Shown here piece by piece: positions 8,647 to 16,560 of a stretch of DNA of 64,000 nucleotides. Position numbers and translations under genes: made by a program. How positions within the stretch are numbered: position 1 is the first letter of the stretch; each line of letters begins with the position of its first letter. Where the stretch lies: contig NZ_QJQX01000085.1 in the NCBI RefSeq assembly GCF_013393185.1, positions 1 to 64,000 on the forward strand, read 5' to 3'. This stretch comes from Sphingobium lactosutens (GTDB taxonomy: Bacteria; Pseudomonadota; Alphaproteobacteria; Sphingomonadales; Sphingomonadaceae). The notes under the pieces were generated by a model. The model ran no database searches, had not been told where the DNA came from, and worked only from the letters and a program-made list of their open reading frames with translations.

Positions 8647-9858
8647 GTGAAAGACGTCCATAGCATCGCGATAGTCGGCGGCGGTTTAGGTGGACTTGCA
8701 ACGGCGGTCGCGCTCTCGAAATATGGCTTCGACGTCCACGTTTACGAAAGGGCTTCCTCTCTGAGGGAAGTTGGTGCCGGCATCAATATCAGCCCTCAGG
8801 CAACAAAAGTTCTCCTGGACCTTGGGCTTGGCGAGGGCATGGCCAGCATTGGCAATGTCCTTAAGTGCCAGGTCCGCCGCTCGATGGAAACGGGCACCAT
8901 TGTATCCGAGATGGACCTCGGCGGCATCGAGGATCGGTTGGGAGCTCCATATTATGTGTTCCACCGTGCCGACCTCCTGGACATCTTTGCAAAAGCCATT
9001 GCTGCCGATCGCATTCATCTCGGTCACAGATGCATAGGGCTGCGCGAGTTGCCAGAGTCCGTCGCAGTCGTCTTTGAAAATGGCAAGCAGATCGAAGCTG
9101 ACGTCGTAATAGGGGCCGATGGTATTCACTCAGAGGTCCGGAACCATCTCTACGGCAAGGATAGTCCCGAGTTTACCGGTCAGATGGCTTGGAGGGCGAT
9201 ACTAGACGGCGACGCCGTCCCGCCTGAACTTCTCGGTCCCCATGGATTCTGCGGGTGGGTTGGCCAAGGCAGCCACCTCATGACCTATTATATGCGGGGA
9301 AGGAAGCTGATCAACATCGTCACCCAAACCGACACGGATGAATGGCTGGACGAAGGTTGGTCCATTGCAGGCGACCCGAATGTGATGAGGGCAACTTTCC
9401 CGAACGCCGCGCCGAGCCTCCAAACCCTCCTTGATGCAGTGACGGACTGTTCGCGCTGGGGCTTGTTCTCGCGCAAGCCAACGTTCAAGTGGGGACGAGG
9501 ACGCATTCAGCTGATCGGCGATGCCGCTCACGCAATGCTGCCCAATGCCGGGCAGGGTGCAGCCCAGGCCTTCGAGGACGCTTATATCCTGGCTCGCTGG
9601 CTCGATGCGCATAGGGCCGATCCCTTGCTGGCTTTCGAGAAGTTCAAGGCAGTTCGTTATCCGCGGGCCCACGCTGTCCAGCGGCAGTCTGCCGCGAATG
9701 CGAAGACGCTTCACAGCGGCAAGTGGGACAAGGCTGCAAATGCGCAAGCGGCCAAGGAGAGTCAGGCCCAGGCGGCGCTCGGCCTCGACTGGATTTATAA
9801 TTACGATGCCATCAACGACTGGGACAAGGTCATCGAATATCCCTTGTCCCGCGGGTGA
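8647..9858 (+). CDS. FAD-dependent aromatic hydroxylase (salicylate/3-hydroxybenzoate hydroxylase type)
   Basis: A group A flavoprotein monooxygenase of 403 residues. Motifs are the FAD-binding GGGLGG at residues 11-16, the GADGIHS motif around residue 158, and GDAAHAMLPNAGQGAAQAFE near residue 295. These enzymes use NAD(P)H and O2 to hydroxylate, sometimes with decarboxylation, an aromatic acid. The start is GTG at 8647, supported by AGGAG 8 bases upstream. In context it would act on the acid made by the aldehyde dehydrogenase. Whether it is a true salicylate 1-hydroxylase (NahG type), a 3-hydroxybenzoate 6-hydroxylase or a related enzyme cannot be decided here. Confidence 0.85.
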   Translation: MKDVHSIAIVGGGLGGLATAVALSKYGFDVHVYERASSLREVGAGINISPQATKVLLDLGLGEGMASIGNVLKCQVRRSMETGTIVSEMDLGGIEDRLGAPYYVFHRADLLDIFAKAIAADRIHLGHRCIGLRELPESVAVVFENGKQIEADVVIGADGIHSEVRNHLYGKDSPEFTGQMAWRAILDGDAVPPELLGPHGFCGWVGQGSHLMTYYMRGRKLINIVTQTDTDEWLDEGWSIAGDPNVMRATFPNAAPSLQTLLDAVTDCSRWGLFSRKPTFKWGRGRIQLIGDAAHAMLPNAGQGAAQAFEDAYILARWLDAHRADPLLAFEKFKAVRYPRAHAVQRQSAANAKTLHSGKWDKAANAQAAKESQAQAALGLDWIYNYDAINDWDKVIEYPLSRG

Positions 9859-9916
9859 GCCTTTAACTAACCCGGTCGCCAGCAGAGTTGACACAGCCCT
9901 AGGAAGTAGACAAATC

Positions 9917-11254
9917 ATGGCGGTAGCCGCTTTTTCAGATACCACCGGCATCGAGGCGTCGCGCCCCTCGAAGTTCACCACCTATAGCTTCTCGCTATTT
10001 TTGCTGTGCATTCTCATTGCGATGACGGAAGGCTATGACGGCATTGCAATGTCACTCGCCGCGCCGATGCTGGCGACCGAATGGGCGCTCCCGCCGTCCT
10101 CTGTTGGCATCCTCCTGACAACCTCGATCGCCGGGATGATGTTTGGCAGTCTCGTGTTGGCACAGTTGGGTGATCGATGGGGGCGGCGGCCTACCGTGAT
10201 TCTTTCGCTTTCCATTGCTGGGATCGGCACTGCCGCAGGGGCGGTGGCTCCTGATTTTGATACAATGCTTTTGACGAGGGTGGTCGCAGGGGTCGGGCTT
10301 GGAATGGCGATCCCTAATGTGCTTGCCATCGTCATGGAACTGGTTCCGAGCTGGTTTCGAACATTTTCCATCGTCCTCGTAAGTTGTGGATATCCGCTTG
10401 GCTCGAGTGTGGGTGGGCTCGTCGCAAGCCAGTTCACCTCCGATCATGGTCATAAGGCTGTTTTCTTGGTGGGCGGCGTCGGAACACTGCTAGCTGCGAG
10501 CTTGTGCCTGCTGTTCCTGCCGGAGTCTCCCGCGTTCCTCGCCTTTCGCGAAGGGAAGAGGGATAAACTGGAAGTCCTGTTGCAAAGGCTGGGTGGCAAG
10601 CTGATGGAGAATTTCAGTTTGGATCCAGTCCGGACCACGAATTCCAGGTCGCCAATTTCGATCTTGTTCAGTCGGGATTATCTCAAAATCACGATGTTGC
10701 TGCTTGCCGTAAATATCGGAAACATGTCGGTCGTCTTTTTCTTCCTTAATTGGCTTCCTTCGCTTCTGGTTGGGAAGGGCTTGGGAGTAGAGGCGGCAAT
10801 CAAGGCGACGTCGATCTTCAATGGCGCGGGGATCGTTGGGGGGCTTGTGCTTGCGGGCGCGATATATAAGTACAAGCCGACGATCGTATTGGGCATTTGC
10901 TTCACGCTGGCTACGGCAGCCATCCTTTCGCTCGCTGATAACGCGGGAGGCGGGGCGTTTTGGACGCTCATTGGTATCTGCGGAGCGGCCGTTGTTGGTT
11001 CTCAATTCTGCCTAATGGCCATCGTTAACCAGTTTTACCCGGCAGAGATGCGAGCGACTGGATCTGGTTTCGTCGGAGGCGCTGGCAGATTGGGTGCCGT
11101 GGCCGCTCCTTTAGTCGGCGGATATGTCATGAACCAGACAGGCTCGGCGCCACTGACATTTGCCGTTGCGGCTGTCCCAGCCATCCTGGGCCTAGTCGCG
11201 GTCACGGTGCTTCACACGCGCACGAGTTTCGGGCGGACGGGTACTGGCCTCTGA
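9917..11254 (+). CDS. MFS transporter, aromatic acid:H+ symporter type
   Basis: A 445-residue inner membrane transporter with about 12 hydrophobic segments. The AAHS-family signature appears as TEGYDGIAMSLAAPML in the first helix, and the MFS motif A as GDRWGRRPT between helices 2 and 3. Members such as PcaK and BenK import benzoate-like acids. The reading frame is open far upstream into the hydroxylase gene, but the ATG at 9917 starts the protein just ahead of helix 1 and follows an AGGAAG. It is the last gene of the catabolic operon and probably imports the pathway's aromatic acid. Confidence 0.87.
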   Translation: MAVAAFSDTTGIEASRPSKFTTYSFSLFLLCILIAMTEGYDGIAMSLAAPMLATEWALPPSSVGILLTTSIAGMMFGSLVLAQLGDRWGRRPTVILSLSIAGIGTAAGAVAPDFDTMLLTRVVAGVGLGMAIPNVLAIVMELVPSWFRTFSIVLVSCGYPLGSSVGGLVASQFTSDHGHKAVFLVGGVGTLLAASLCLLFLPESPAFLAFREGKRDKLEVLLQRLGGKLMENFSLDPVRTTNSRSPISILFSRDYLKITMLLLAVNIGNMSVVFFFLNWLPSLLVGKGLGVEAAIKATSIFNGAGIVGGLVLAGAIYKYKPTIVLGICFTLATAAILSLADNAGGGAFWTLIGICGAAVVGSQFCLMAIVNQFYPAEMRATGSGFVGGAGRLGAVAAPLVGGYVMNQTGSAPLTFAVAAVPAILGLVAVTVLHTRTSFGRTGTGL

Positions 11255-11290
11255 GCAGGGCTCGAGCAGGTAGTAGCCAAGACCAAATCG

Positions 11291-11344
11291 AGGGCTTCGG
11301 CCCTTGCGGTGCTGGCTGCGGTTGATTGGAAGGGCCGCAGCCAG
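11291..11344 (+). terminator. Two stem-loops closing the aromatic operon
   Basis: A small stem AGGGC-TTCG-GCCCT (11291-11304) with a stable UUCG-type loop is followed by a perfect 10-bp inverted repeat CTGGCTGCGG/CCGCAGCCAG (11312-11344). There is no clear T-run, so a factor-independent terminator is plausible but not certain. From here to about 11528 I recognise nothing. Confidence 0.45.
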
Positions 11345-11528
11345 TCACTGAAGGTAAATGCAACGCGCTTTTCTGCCAACGCAAGCGCGCCATTGGGTTG
11401 CCTTAAAATCATAAGGATCCAAGCTGTACTCCGTGGGGGAGCGGCACTAGAAGCGGACAGGTTGATGGCAGAGATTTATGTGACCGACTGGAACGGGCGG
11501 CCTGAACCGCCAATCCCGAGATGGCGAT

Positions 11529-12050
11529 AACCGCGCTCACCTTTTCTGTCCCGACGGCCGCGCCGCGCATCAGGACAAGATCGTCATGACCCGGTTCGAA
11601 CGAGAAATCTGGGGTATTTCAGGGGGTGATAGCATCAGTGCCATGGATAGGCCGATCGGGCGGGTCCGCATCTCGATTTGCTATGATGCTGAATTTCCGC
11701 TGATCGCGCGTGCGCAAGCGAAGGCAGGCGCCCAAATTATCCTGGCGCCGTCCGCGACTGACACCATGCAGGGCTACTGGCGCGTGCGGATCGGCGCGCA
11801 GGCCCGCGCGCTTGAAAATCAATGCTATGTGGTTCAGGCGCCCACTGTCGGCCGCGCACCCTGGCTGCCCGCGCTTGATGAAAATTTCGGCGCAGCGGCT
11901 ATTTTCGGGCCGCGTGACGGGGACGCACCCGACGATGGCGTTTTCGCTATCGGCGTCTCCAATCATCCCCAATGGGTCTTTGCAGATATCGTGCTGTCCG
12001 ATGTCGATAACTGGCGAAACCGCGGTACGGTCTTGCCCTTCCGTCACTGA
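11529..12050 (+). pseudogene. Carbon-nitrogen hydrolase (nitrilase superfamily), N-terminally truncated
   Basis: Similarity to amidase/nitrilase proteins begins at NRAHLFCPDGR (11529) and runs to the stop. The first in-frame ATG is only at 11586 (154 residues). The catalytic Lys region (HQDKIVMTRFEREIWGIS) and catalytic Cys region (ISICYDAEFPL) are present. The roughly 100 N-terminal residues that would supply the catalytic Glu are missing, and an in-frame stop lies at 11481. The preceding sequence shows no matching fragment in another frame that I can recognise. It is probably a relic cut by deletion or recombination at the end of the aromatic operon. Confidence 0.7.
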
Positions 12051-12166
12051 CCCGAACAATATGTCGCAGTGCCCCACAATGAAAACAGGGCGGCAAACGA
12101 CGATAGCCTAGCTTTCGTTTGCAACGATCGCAAAGCAGCTCCCATTGACACGGAAGAGAATGTGAA

Positions 12167-13426
12167 TTGGATGGTCGAGTGATAAAATATGATGTCCTGA
12201 TCGTAGGGGCTGGTCATGCCGGTGCCCAGGCGGCGATTTCGCTGCGTCAACTTGGCTTCGAAGGATCAGTCGCGATGATCGGCGACGAGGAGGATCCCCC
12301 TTATGAACGTCCACCGCTCTCCAAAGAATATTTCGCAGGCGACAAGAGCTTCGAACGTATTCTGATCCGCCCCGCTGCCTTCTGGACAGACCGTAAGATC
12401 GACATGCTGCTTGGACGCCGGGTTGCGAGCATCGACCCAGCAGGCAAGCTCGTCACGGCGGGTGCGGAGCAAATTGCGTATGGCAAGCTCATATGGTGCA
12501 CGGGCGGATCGCCCCGGGTGCTCAGCTGCAACGGGGCGGACGCGGAGAATGTCCATGCCGTGCGGCGGCGTGCCGACGTAGACGCGATGATGTCAAAGAT
12601 CGACAGTATCAACCATGTCACCATAATTGGCGGCGGATACATTGGATTGGAGGCGGCGGCGGTCCTCTCCAAATTTGGCAAGGCCGTGGTGTTGCTCGAA
12701 GCGCTCGATCGGGTGCTGGCGCGTGTCGCAGGTGAAGAACTCTCCCGTTTTTACGAGGCCGAGCATCGCGCTCATGGGGTCGATGTGCGCACGGGCGCGC
12801 GGATGGAATGCATAGAGGTCACCGATAGCAAGGCAACGGCCGTCCTTATGGCTGACGGCGAGCGCATCGAAACGGACTTGGTGATCGTGGGCATCGGCAT
12901 TGTGCCTGAGACCGCCCCGCTGACTGCAGCCGGCGCCGCGGGCAGCAATGGCGTGGATGTTGACCAATATTGCCGCACCAGCCTGCCTGACGTTTATGCT
13001 GTGGGCGATTGCGCCTCGCACGCCAACAGCTTTGCGGGCGGCGCACAAATACGGTTGGAATCGGTGCAGAACGCCAATGATCAGGCGAAGGTCGCAGCTG
13101 CTCACATATTGGGCAAGGAAGAGGCCTATAAGACGGTGCCCTGGTTCTGGTCGAACCAATATGACCTCAAGCTTCAGACCGTCGGGCTTTCAACCGGCTT
13201 CGACCAAACCGTCTTGCGCGGCGATACGGTAACTCGCAGTTTCTCCGTTATATACCTGAGAGATTGCAAGATTATAGCACTAGATTGCGTGAACTCGGTC
13301 AAGGATTATGTTCAGGGGCGGGCGCTTGTCGTTGCGGGTGCGGAAATCGCGCCGCAAAGGTTGGCTGACAGTTCCACTGCGCTAAAGGACATGGCACCTG
13401 TTAGCCTGGAATCCGCGCCTCAATGA
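12167..13426 (+). CDS. Ferredoxin/rubredoxin reductase, FAD- and NAD-dependent
   Basis: A 419-residue two-dinucleotide-domain flavoprotein. The FAD motif VGAGHAGAQAA is at about residues 13-23, YERPPLSKEYF near 46, a second NAD-binding GGGYIGLEAAAVL near 152, and the VYAVGDCA FAD motif near 283. Such enzymes pass electrons from NADH to a [2Fe-2S] ferredoxin serving Rieske oxygenases or P450s. No ATG fits; TTG at 12167 lies 8 bases after GGAAGAG and is preferred over GTG at 12179. No oxygenase is adjacent. A putidaredoxin-like ferredoxin 16 kb away (29536) is a possible but unproven partner. Confidence 0.87.
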   Translation: MDGRVIKYDVLIVGAGHAGAQAAISLRQLGFEGSVAMIGDEEDPPYERPPLSKEYFAGDKSFERILIRPAAFWTDRKIDMLLGRRVASIDPAGKLVTAGAEQIAYGKLIWCTGGSPRVLSCNGADAENVHAVRRRADVDAMMSKIDSINHVTIIGGGYIGLEAAAVLSKFGKAVVLLEALDRVLARVAGEELSRFYEAEHRAHGVDVRTGARMECIEVTDSKATAVLMADGERIETDLVIVGIGIVPETAPLTAAGAAGSNGVDVDQYCRTSLPDVYAVGDCASHANSFAGGAQIRLESVQNANDQAKVAAAHILGKEEAYKTVPWFWSNQYDLKLQTVGLSTGFDQTVLRGDTVTRSFSVIYLRDCKIIALDCVNSVKDYVQGRALVVAGAEIAPQRLADSSTALKDMAPVSLESAPQ

Positions 13427-13436
13427 GGCACAATGA

Positions 13437-14330
13437 ATGCAGACGCGCCTTGTAGAATATTTTCTGGCACTGGAGCGCGAAGGTCACTTCGCGCGCGCTG
13501 CATCTGCTTGTCACGTAACGCAACCGACGCTCTCTGCAGGCATTGCAAAGCTGGAAGAACAGCTGGGCAAGCGCCTGATCGTTCGCCATCGTCGCTATGT
13601 GGGTTTGTCCGAGGAAGGGAGGGCGATCCTCCCCTGGGCACGGCAATTGGTGGCGGCTGCCGAAGCGATAGCCCAGGTCGCCGATATAGCGCAAGGACCC
13701 TTGAGAGGAGAGTTGCGGCTGGGCGCCATACCCGCGGCCATGCCTGCCGTCGGCTTTCTTGTGGAAGCGCTGCTCCAGCGTCATCCGGACCTTAATCTGT
13801 CGGTGCGCGCCTTGACCTCACGGCAGATCGAACGGGACCTTGCGGCTTTCGAACTGGATGCAGGTCTCACCTATCTTGATTTTGAACCTCCCGCTCATGC
13901 TTTGGCGGTACCCCTCTACGTCGAGCGTTATCTGCTGGTTTCAGCCGTACGCGAGCAGGTGAAACTTGGCGGCTGGAGCGACATCGCGCGTCTTCGGCTC
14001 TGCCTGCTGCATCAGGGCATGCAGAACCGGCGTATCCTGGATGCTCGGCTCGCGGAACGCGGACTAGCGCTTCGTCCGGTTGTGACCGCGGACAGCTATG
14101 TGGCGCTCCTTGCCTTGGTTCAGCAGGGAAGGCTCTGTTCCATCATTCCCGACAGCCATGCCATGATGCTGCACGGCCTTGAATGGGCGCACACCCATTT
14201 ACTTCCCGAGATGGAAGGGAGCCGGATCGGCATCATCGTCTCGGACCGAGCGCCCATGGCGCCTTTGGCACAGGCAGTGCTGGCTGTAGCGCGCGAATTG
14301 CGGTTGCCGCCGGGGTTTCAGTCTCAGTGA
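13437..14330 (+). CDS. LysR-family regulator, probable formate dehydrogenase activator
   Basis: A 297-residue LysR protein with an N-terminal winged HTH (residues about 1-60, HFARAASACHVTQPTLSAGI) and a C-terminal effector-binding domain. It starts 10 bases after the reductase stop and lies 83 bases upstream of fdsG in the same direction. LysR genes of this kind (FdsR in other proteobacteria) often precede fds operons, so control of the formate dehydrogenase is the natural inference. Effector and operator are not visible. Confidence 0.87.
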   Translation: MQTRLVEYFLALEREGHFARAASACHVTQPTLSAGIAKLEEQLGKRLIVRHRRYVGLSEEGRAILPWARQLVAAAEAIAQVADIAQGPLRGELRLGAIPAAMPAVGFLVEALLQRHPDLNLSVRALTSRQIERDLAAFELDAGLTYLDFEPPAHALAVPLYVERYLLVSAVREQVKLGGWSDIARLRLCLLHQGMQNRRILDARLAERGLALRPVVTADSYVALLALVQQGRLCSIIPDSHAMMLHGLEWAHTHLLPEMEGSRIGIIVSDRAPMAPLAQAVLAVARELRLPPGFQSQ

Positions 14331-14413
14331 TAGAAGATATCTATCTAAGATGGCCGGGATCAATTTGACGCAGGAAGCGAGCTTCGGCAGCGTGGCCAGC
14401 GACAATCACCAGA

Positions 14414-14896
14414 ATGGGCTTGCCGCCAATGAAATGCGACGAAGCAAAGGCAGTGATAGAGCGGTGGATCCAGACGCATGGCCCATCGCGCGACCAGTTG
14501 CTGCCCATGCTGCATGCGCTGCTTGAAGAGATAGGTTTCATCGATAATGCGGCCGTCCCGCTGATTGCCCAGGCCCTTAACATCAGCCGCGCCGATGTTC
14601 ATGGGGTTGTCACCTTCTATCATGATTTCCGGCGTTCGGCTCCGGGCCGGCATGTCGTAAAGCTGTGCCGTGCGGAAAGCTGTCAGGCCCGCGGCGGCGC
14701 GGCAATTGAGGCCGCCGCAGCCCAGCGGCTCGGCGTAGCCATGGGTGAGACGCGGCAGGACGGGCAAGTCAGTCTGGAGCCGGTTTACTGCTTGGGCCTC
14801 TGCGCGATCGGTCCTAATGCGTTGGTCGATGGCCGGCCGGTGGCTCGCATCGACGAGATTATACTGGACCGGATCGCACTGGAGATCGCGGCATGA
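14414..14896 (+). CDS. fdsG: NAD-dependent formate dehydrogenase gamma subunit
   Basis: A 160-residue NuoE-like subunit carrying one [2Fe-2S] cluster. The ligands are seen as CRAESC and CLGLC. FdsG passes electrons between the FMN subunit FdsB and the other Fe-S centres of the soluble FdsGBA complex. An alternative ATG at 14429 would shorten it by five residues. It overlaps fdsB by four bases (ATGA). Confidence 0.92.
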   Translation: MGLPPMKCDEAKAVIERWIQTHGPSRDQLLPMLHALLEEIGFIDNAAVPLIAQALNISRADVHGVVTFYHDFRRSAPGRHVVKLCRAESCQARGGAAIEAAAAQRLGVAMGETRQDGQVSLEPVYCLGLCAIGPNALVDGRPVARIDEIILDRIALEIAA

Positions 14897-16560
14897 ATCC
14901 GGGCGAGAAAAACAAAGTTTTTATCAGCCGAGACATGGCGTCCGTTGCGCTTGGTGCCGACGATGTCGCACGCGCCTTCGTCGATGCGGGATGCGAGGTG
15001 ATCCGAACCGGATCGCGCGGCCTTTTTTCGATCGAACCGTTAGTGGAGGTCGAGACGGAAGGCGGCCGCATCGGCTATGGGCCGGTCGGTGTGGGCGATG
15101 TGGCTTCGGTGCTGGACGGATCGCACGCCAATTGCCTGGGCGAAATCGCGTCGCTGCCCTTCTTCGCGCGCCAGCAGCGCTTCACCTTCGCACGCTGCGG
15201 CATCATCGATCCGCTCAGCCTGTCCGATTATGCGGCGCGTGACGGATGGAAGGGCCTGAACGCAGCGCGCGCCCAAACGCCCCAGCAGGTGGTGGACGCG
15301 GTCAAGGCGTCTGGTCTGCGCGGGCGGGGCGGGGCTGGCTTTCCCACCGGCATGAAATGGCAGACGGTGCTGGATGCGCCCGCCAACCCCAAATATATCG
15401 TCTGCAACGCCGACGAAGGCGACAGCGGCACCTTCGCCGACCGGATGCTGATGGAGGGCGACCCCTTCTGCCTGATCGAAGGAATGGCGATTGCCGCCCA
15501 TGCCGTTGGCGCGGCGCATGGCTACATTTATATCCGCAGCGAATATCCCTTCGCCATCACCACTATGCGTGCGGCGATCGACGCCAGCGCGCATCTGATC
15601 GCTCCATTCACGCTGGAGGTGCGCGAGGGCGCGGGCGCCTATGTCTGCGGTGAGGAGACCGCGCTGCTCGACAGTATCGAGGGCAAGCGCGGGCAAGTGC
15701 GCGCCAAGCCGCCGCTCCCCGCCATTCAGGGCCTGTTCGGCCAGCCCACGGTCATCAACAATGTGTTGTCGCTGGCGGCAGTGCCGTTCATCCTGGCCGA
15801 AGGCGCGGAAGCTTATGCAGCGGTGGGTTTTGGCCGGTCGCGCGGCACTATGCCGGTGCAGCTGGCGGGCAATGTGAAGCATGGCGGTCTGTATGAGATC
15901 GGCTTCGGCATCACTCTGGGCGAACTGGTGAGCGAGATCGGCGGCGGCACGGCGAGTGGGCGCCCGGTGCGCGCGGTCCAGGTCGGCGGGCCGCTCGGCG
16001 CCTATTTCCCGCCATCCATGTTTCATCTGCCGTTTGATTATGAGGCGTTCACGCAGGCCGGTGGGCTGATTGGTCATGCCGGCATCACTGTGTTCGACGA
16101 GGCGGTCGACATGGCGCATATGGCCCGTTTTGCGATGGAATTTTGTGCAGCGGAAAGCTGCGGCAAATGCACGCCCTGCCGGATCGGCTCGACCCGAGGG
16201 GTAGAGATCATGGACCGGATTATTGCGCTTCGCACACCCCCGCGGGCCGCGCCGGTGGAAGCCGGCATTGCACTCGTTTTTGGCGGCGCAGGAAAACAAA
16301 AGGCCAACGAATCACATGCGCATCAGGGGAATTTGGGCAAAGCGCTTTATTCCCGTTCGCCAGACCGGATCGACACCTCGCTCGAAGCCCAAACCACTCT
16401 GCTGCGCGATCTGACCGACACTATGAAATATGGCTCGCTCTGTGCGCTGGGCAGTTTCACCCCTTATCCGGTGCTGAGCGCGCTTGACCATTTCCCCGAG
16501 GATTTCGGCGCACCGGCGCCCGTCAAGGAGCTGCGGAATGACCTTCACCCGCGAAACTGA
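14893..16560 (+). CDS. fdsB: NAD-dependent formate dehydrogenase beta subunit
   Basis: A 555-residue NuoEF-like diaphorase subunit. An N-terminal thioredoxin-like part (about 1-115) is followed by the NADH/FMN domain with GLRGRGGAGFPTGMKW near residue 141 and ADEGDSGTFADR near 173. The [4Fe-4S] ligands are C423, C426 and C429 in ESCGKCTPC and C517 in GSLCALG. It reduces NAD+ with electrons from formate. Odd feature: about 50 extra residues (roughly 446-497) lie between the third and fourth cluster cysteines, where FdsB proteins I know have a short linker. The gene overlaps fdsG and fdsA. Confidence 0.92.
   Translation: MNPGEKNKVFISRDMASVALGADDVARAFVDAGCEVIRTGSRGLFSIEPLVEVETEGGRIGYGPVGVGDVASVLDGSHANCLGEIASLPFFARQQRFTFARCGIIDPLSLSDYAARDGWKGLNAARAQTPQQVVDAVKASGLRGRGGAGFPTGMKWQTVLDAPANPKYIVCNADEGDSGTFADRMLMEGDPFCLIEGMAIAAHAVGAAHGYIYIRSEYPFAITTMRAAIDASAHLIAPFTLEVREGAGAYVCGEETALLDSIEGKRGQVRAKPPLPAIQGLFGQPTVINNVLSLAAVPFILAEGAEAYAAVGFGRSRGTMPVQLAGNVKHGGLYEIGFGITLGELVSEIGGGTASGRPVRAVQVGGPLGAYFPPSMFHLPFDYEAFTQAGGLIGHAGITVFDEAVDMAHMARFAMEFCAAESCGKCTPCRIGSTRGVEIMDRIIALRTPPRAAPVEAGIALVFGGAGKQKANESHAHQGNLGKALYSRSPDRIDTSLEAQTTLLRDLTDTMKYGSLCALGSFTPYPVLSALDHFPEDFGAPAPVKELRNDLHPRN

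Noticed and set aside
11309-11530. Frame of 73 codons ahead of the nitrilase relic
   Set aside because: It does not resemble the missing nitrilase N-terminus, has no ribosome site and overlaps a hairpin.
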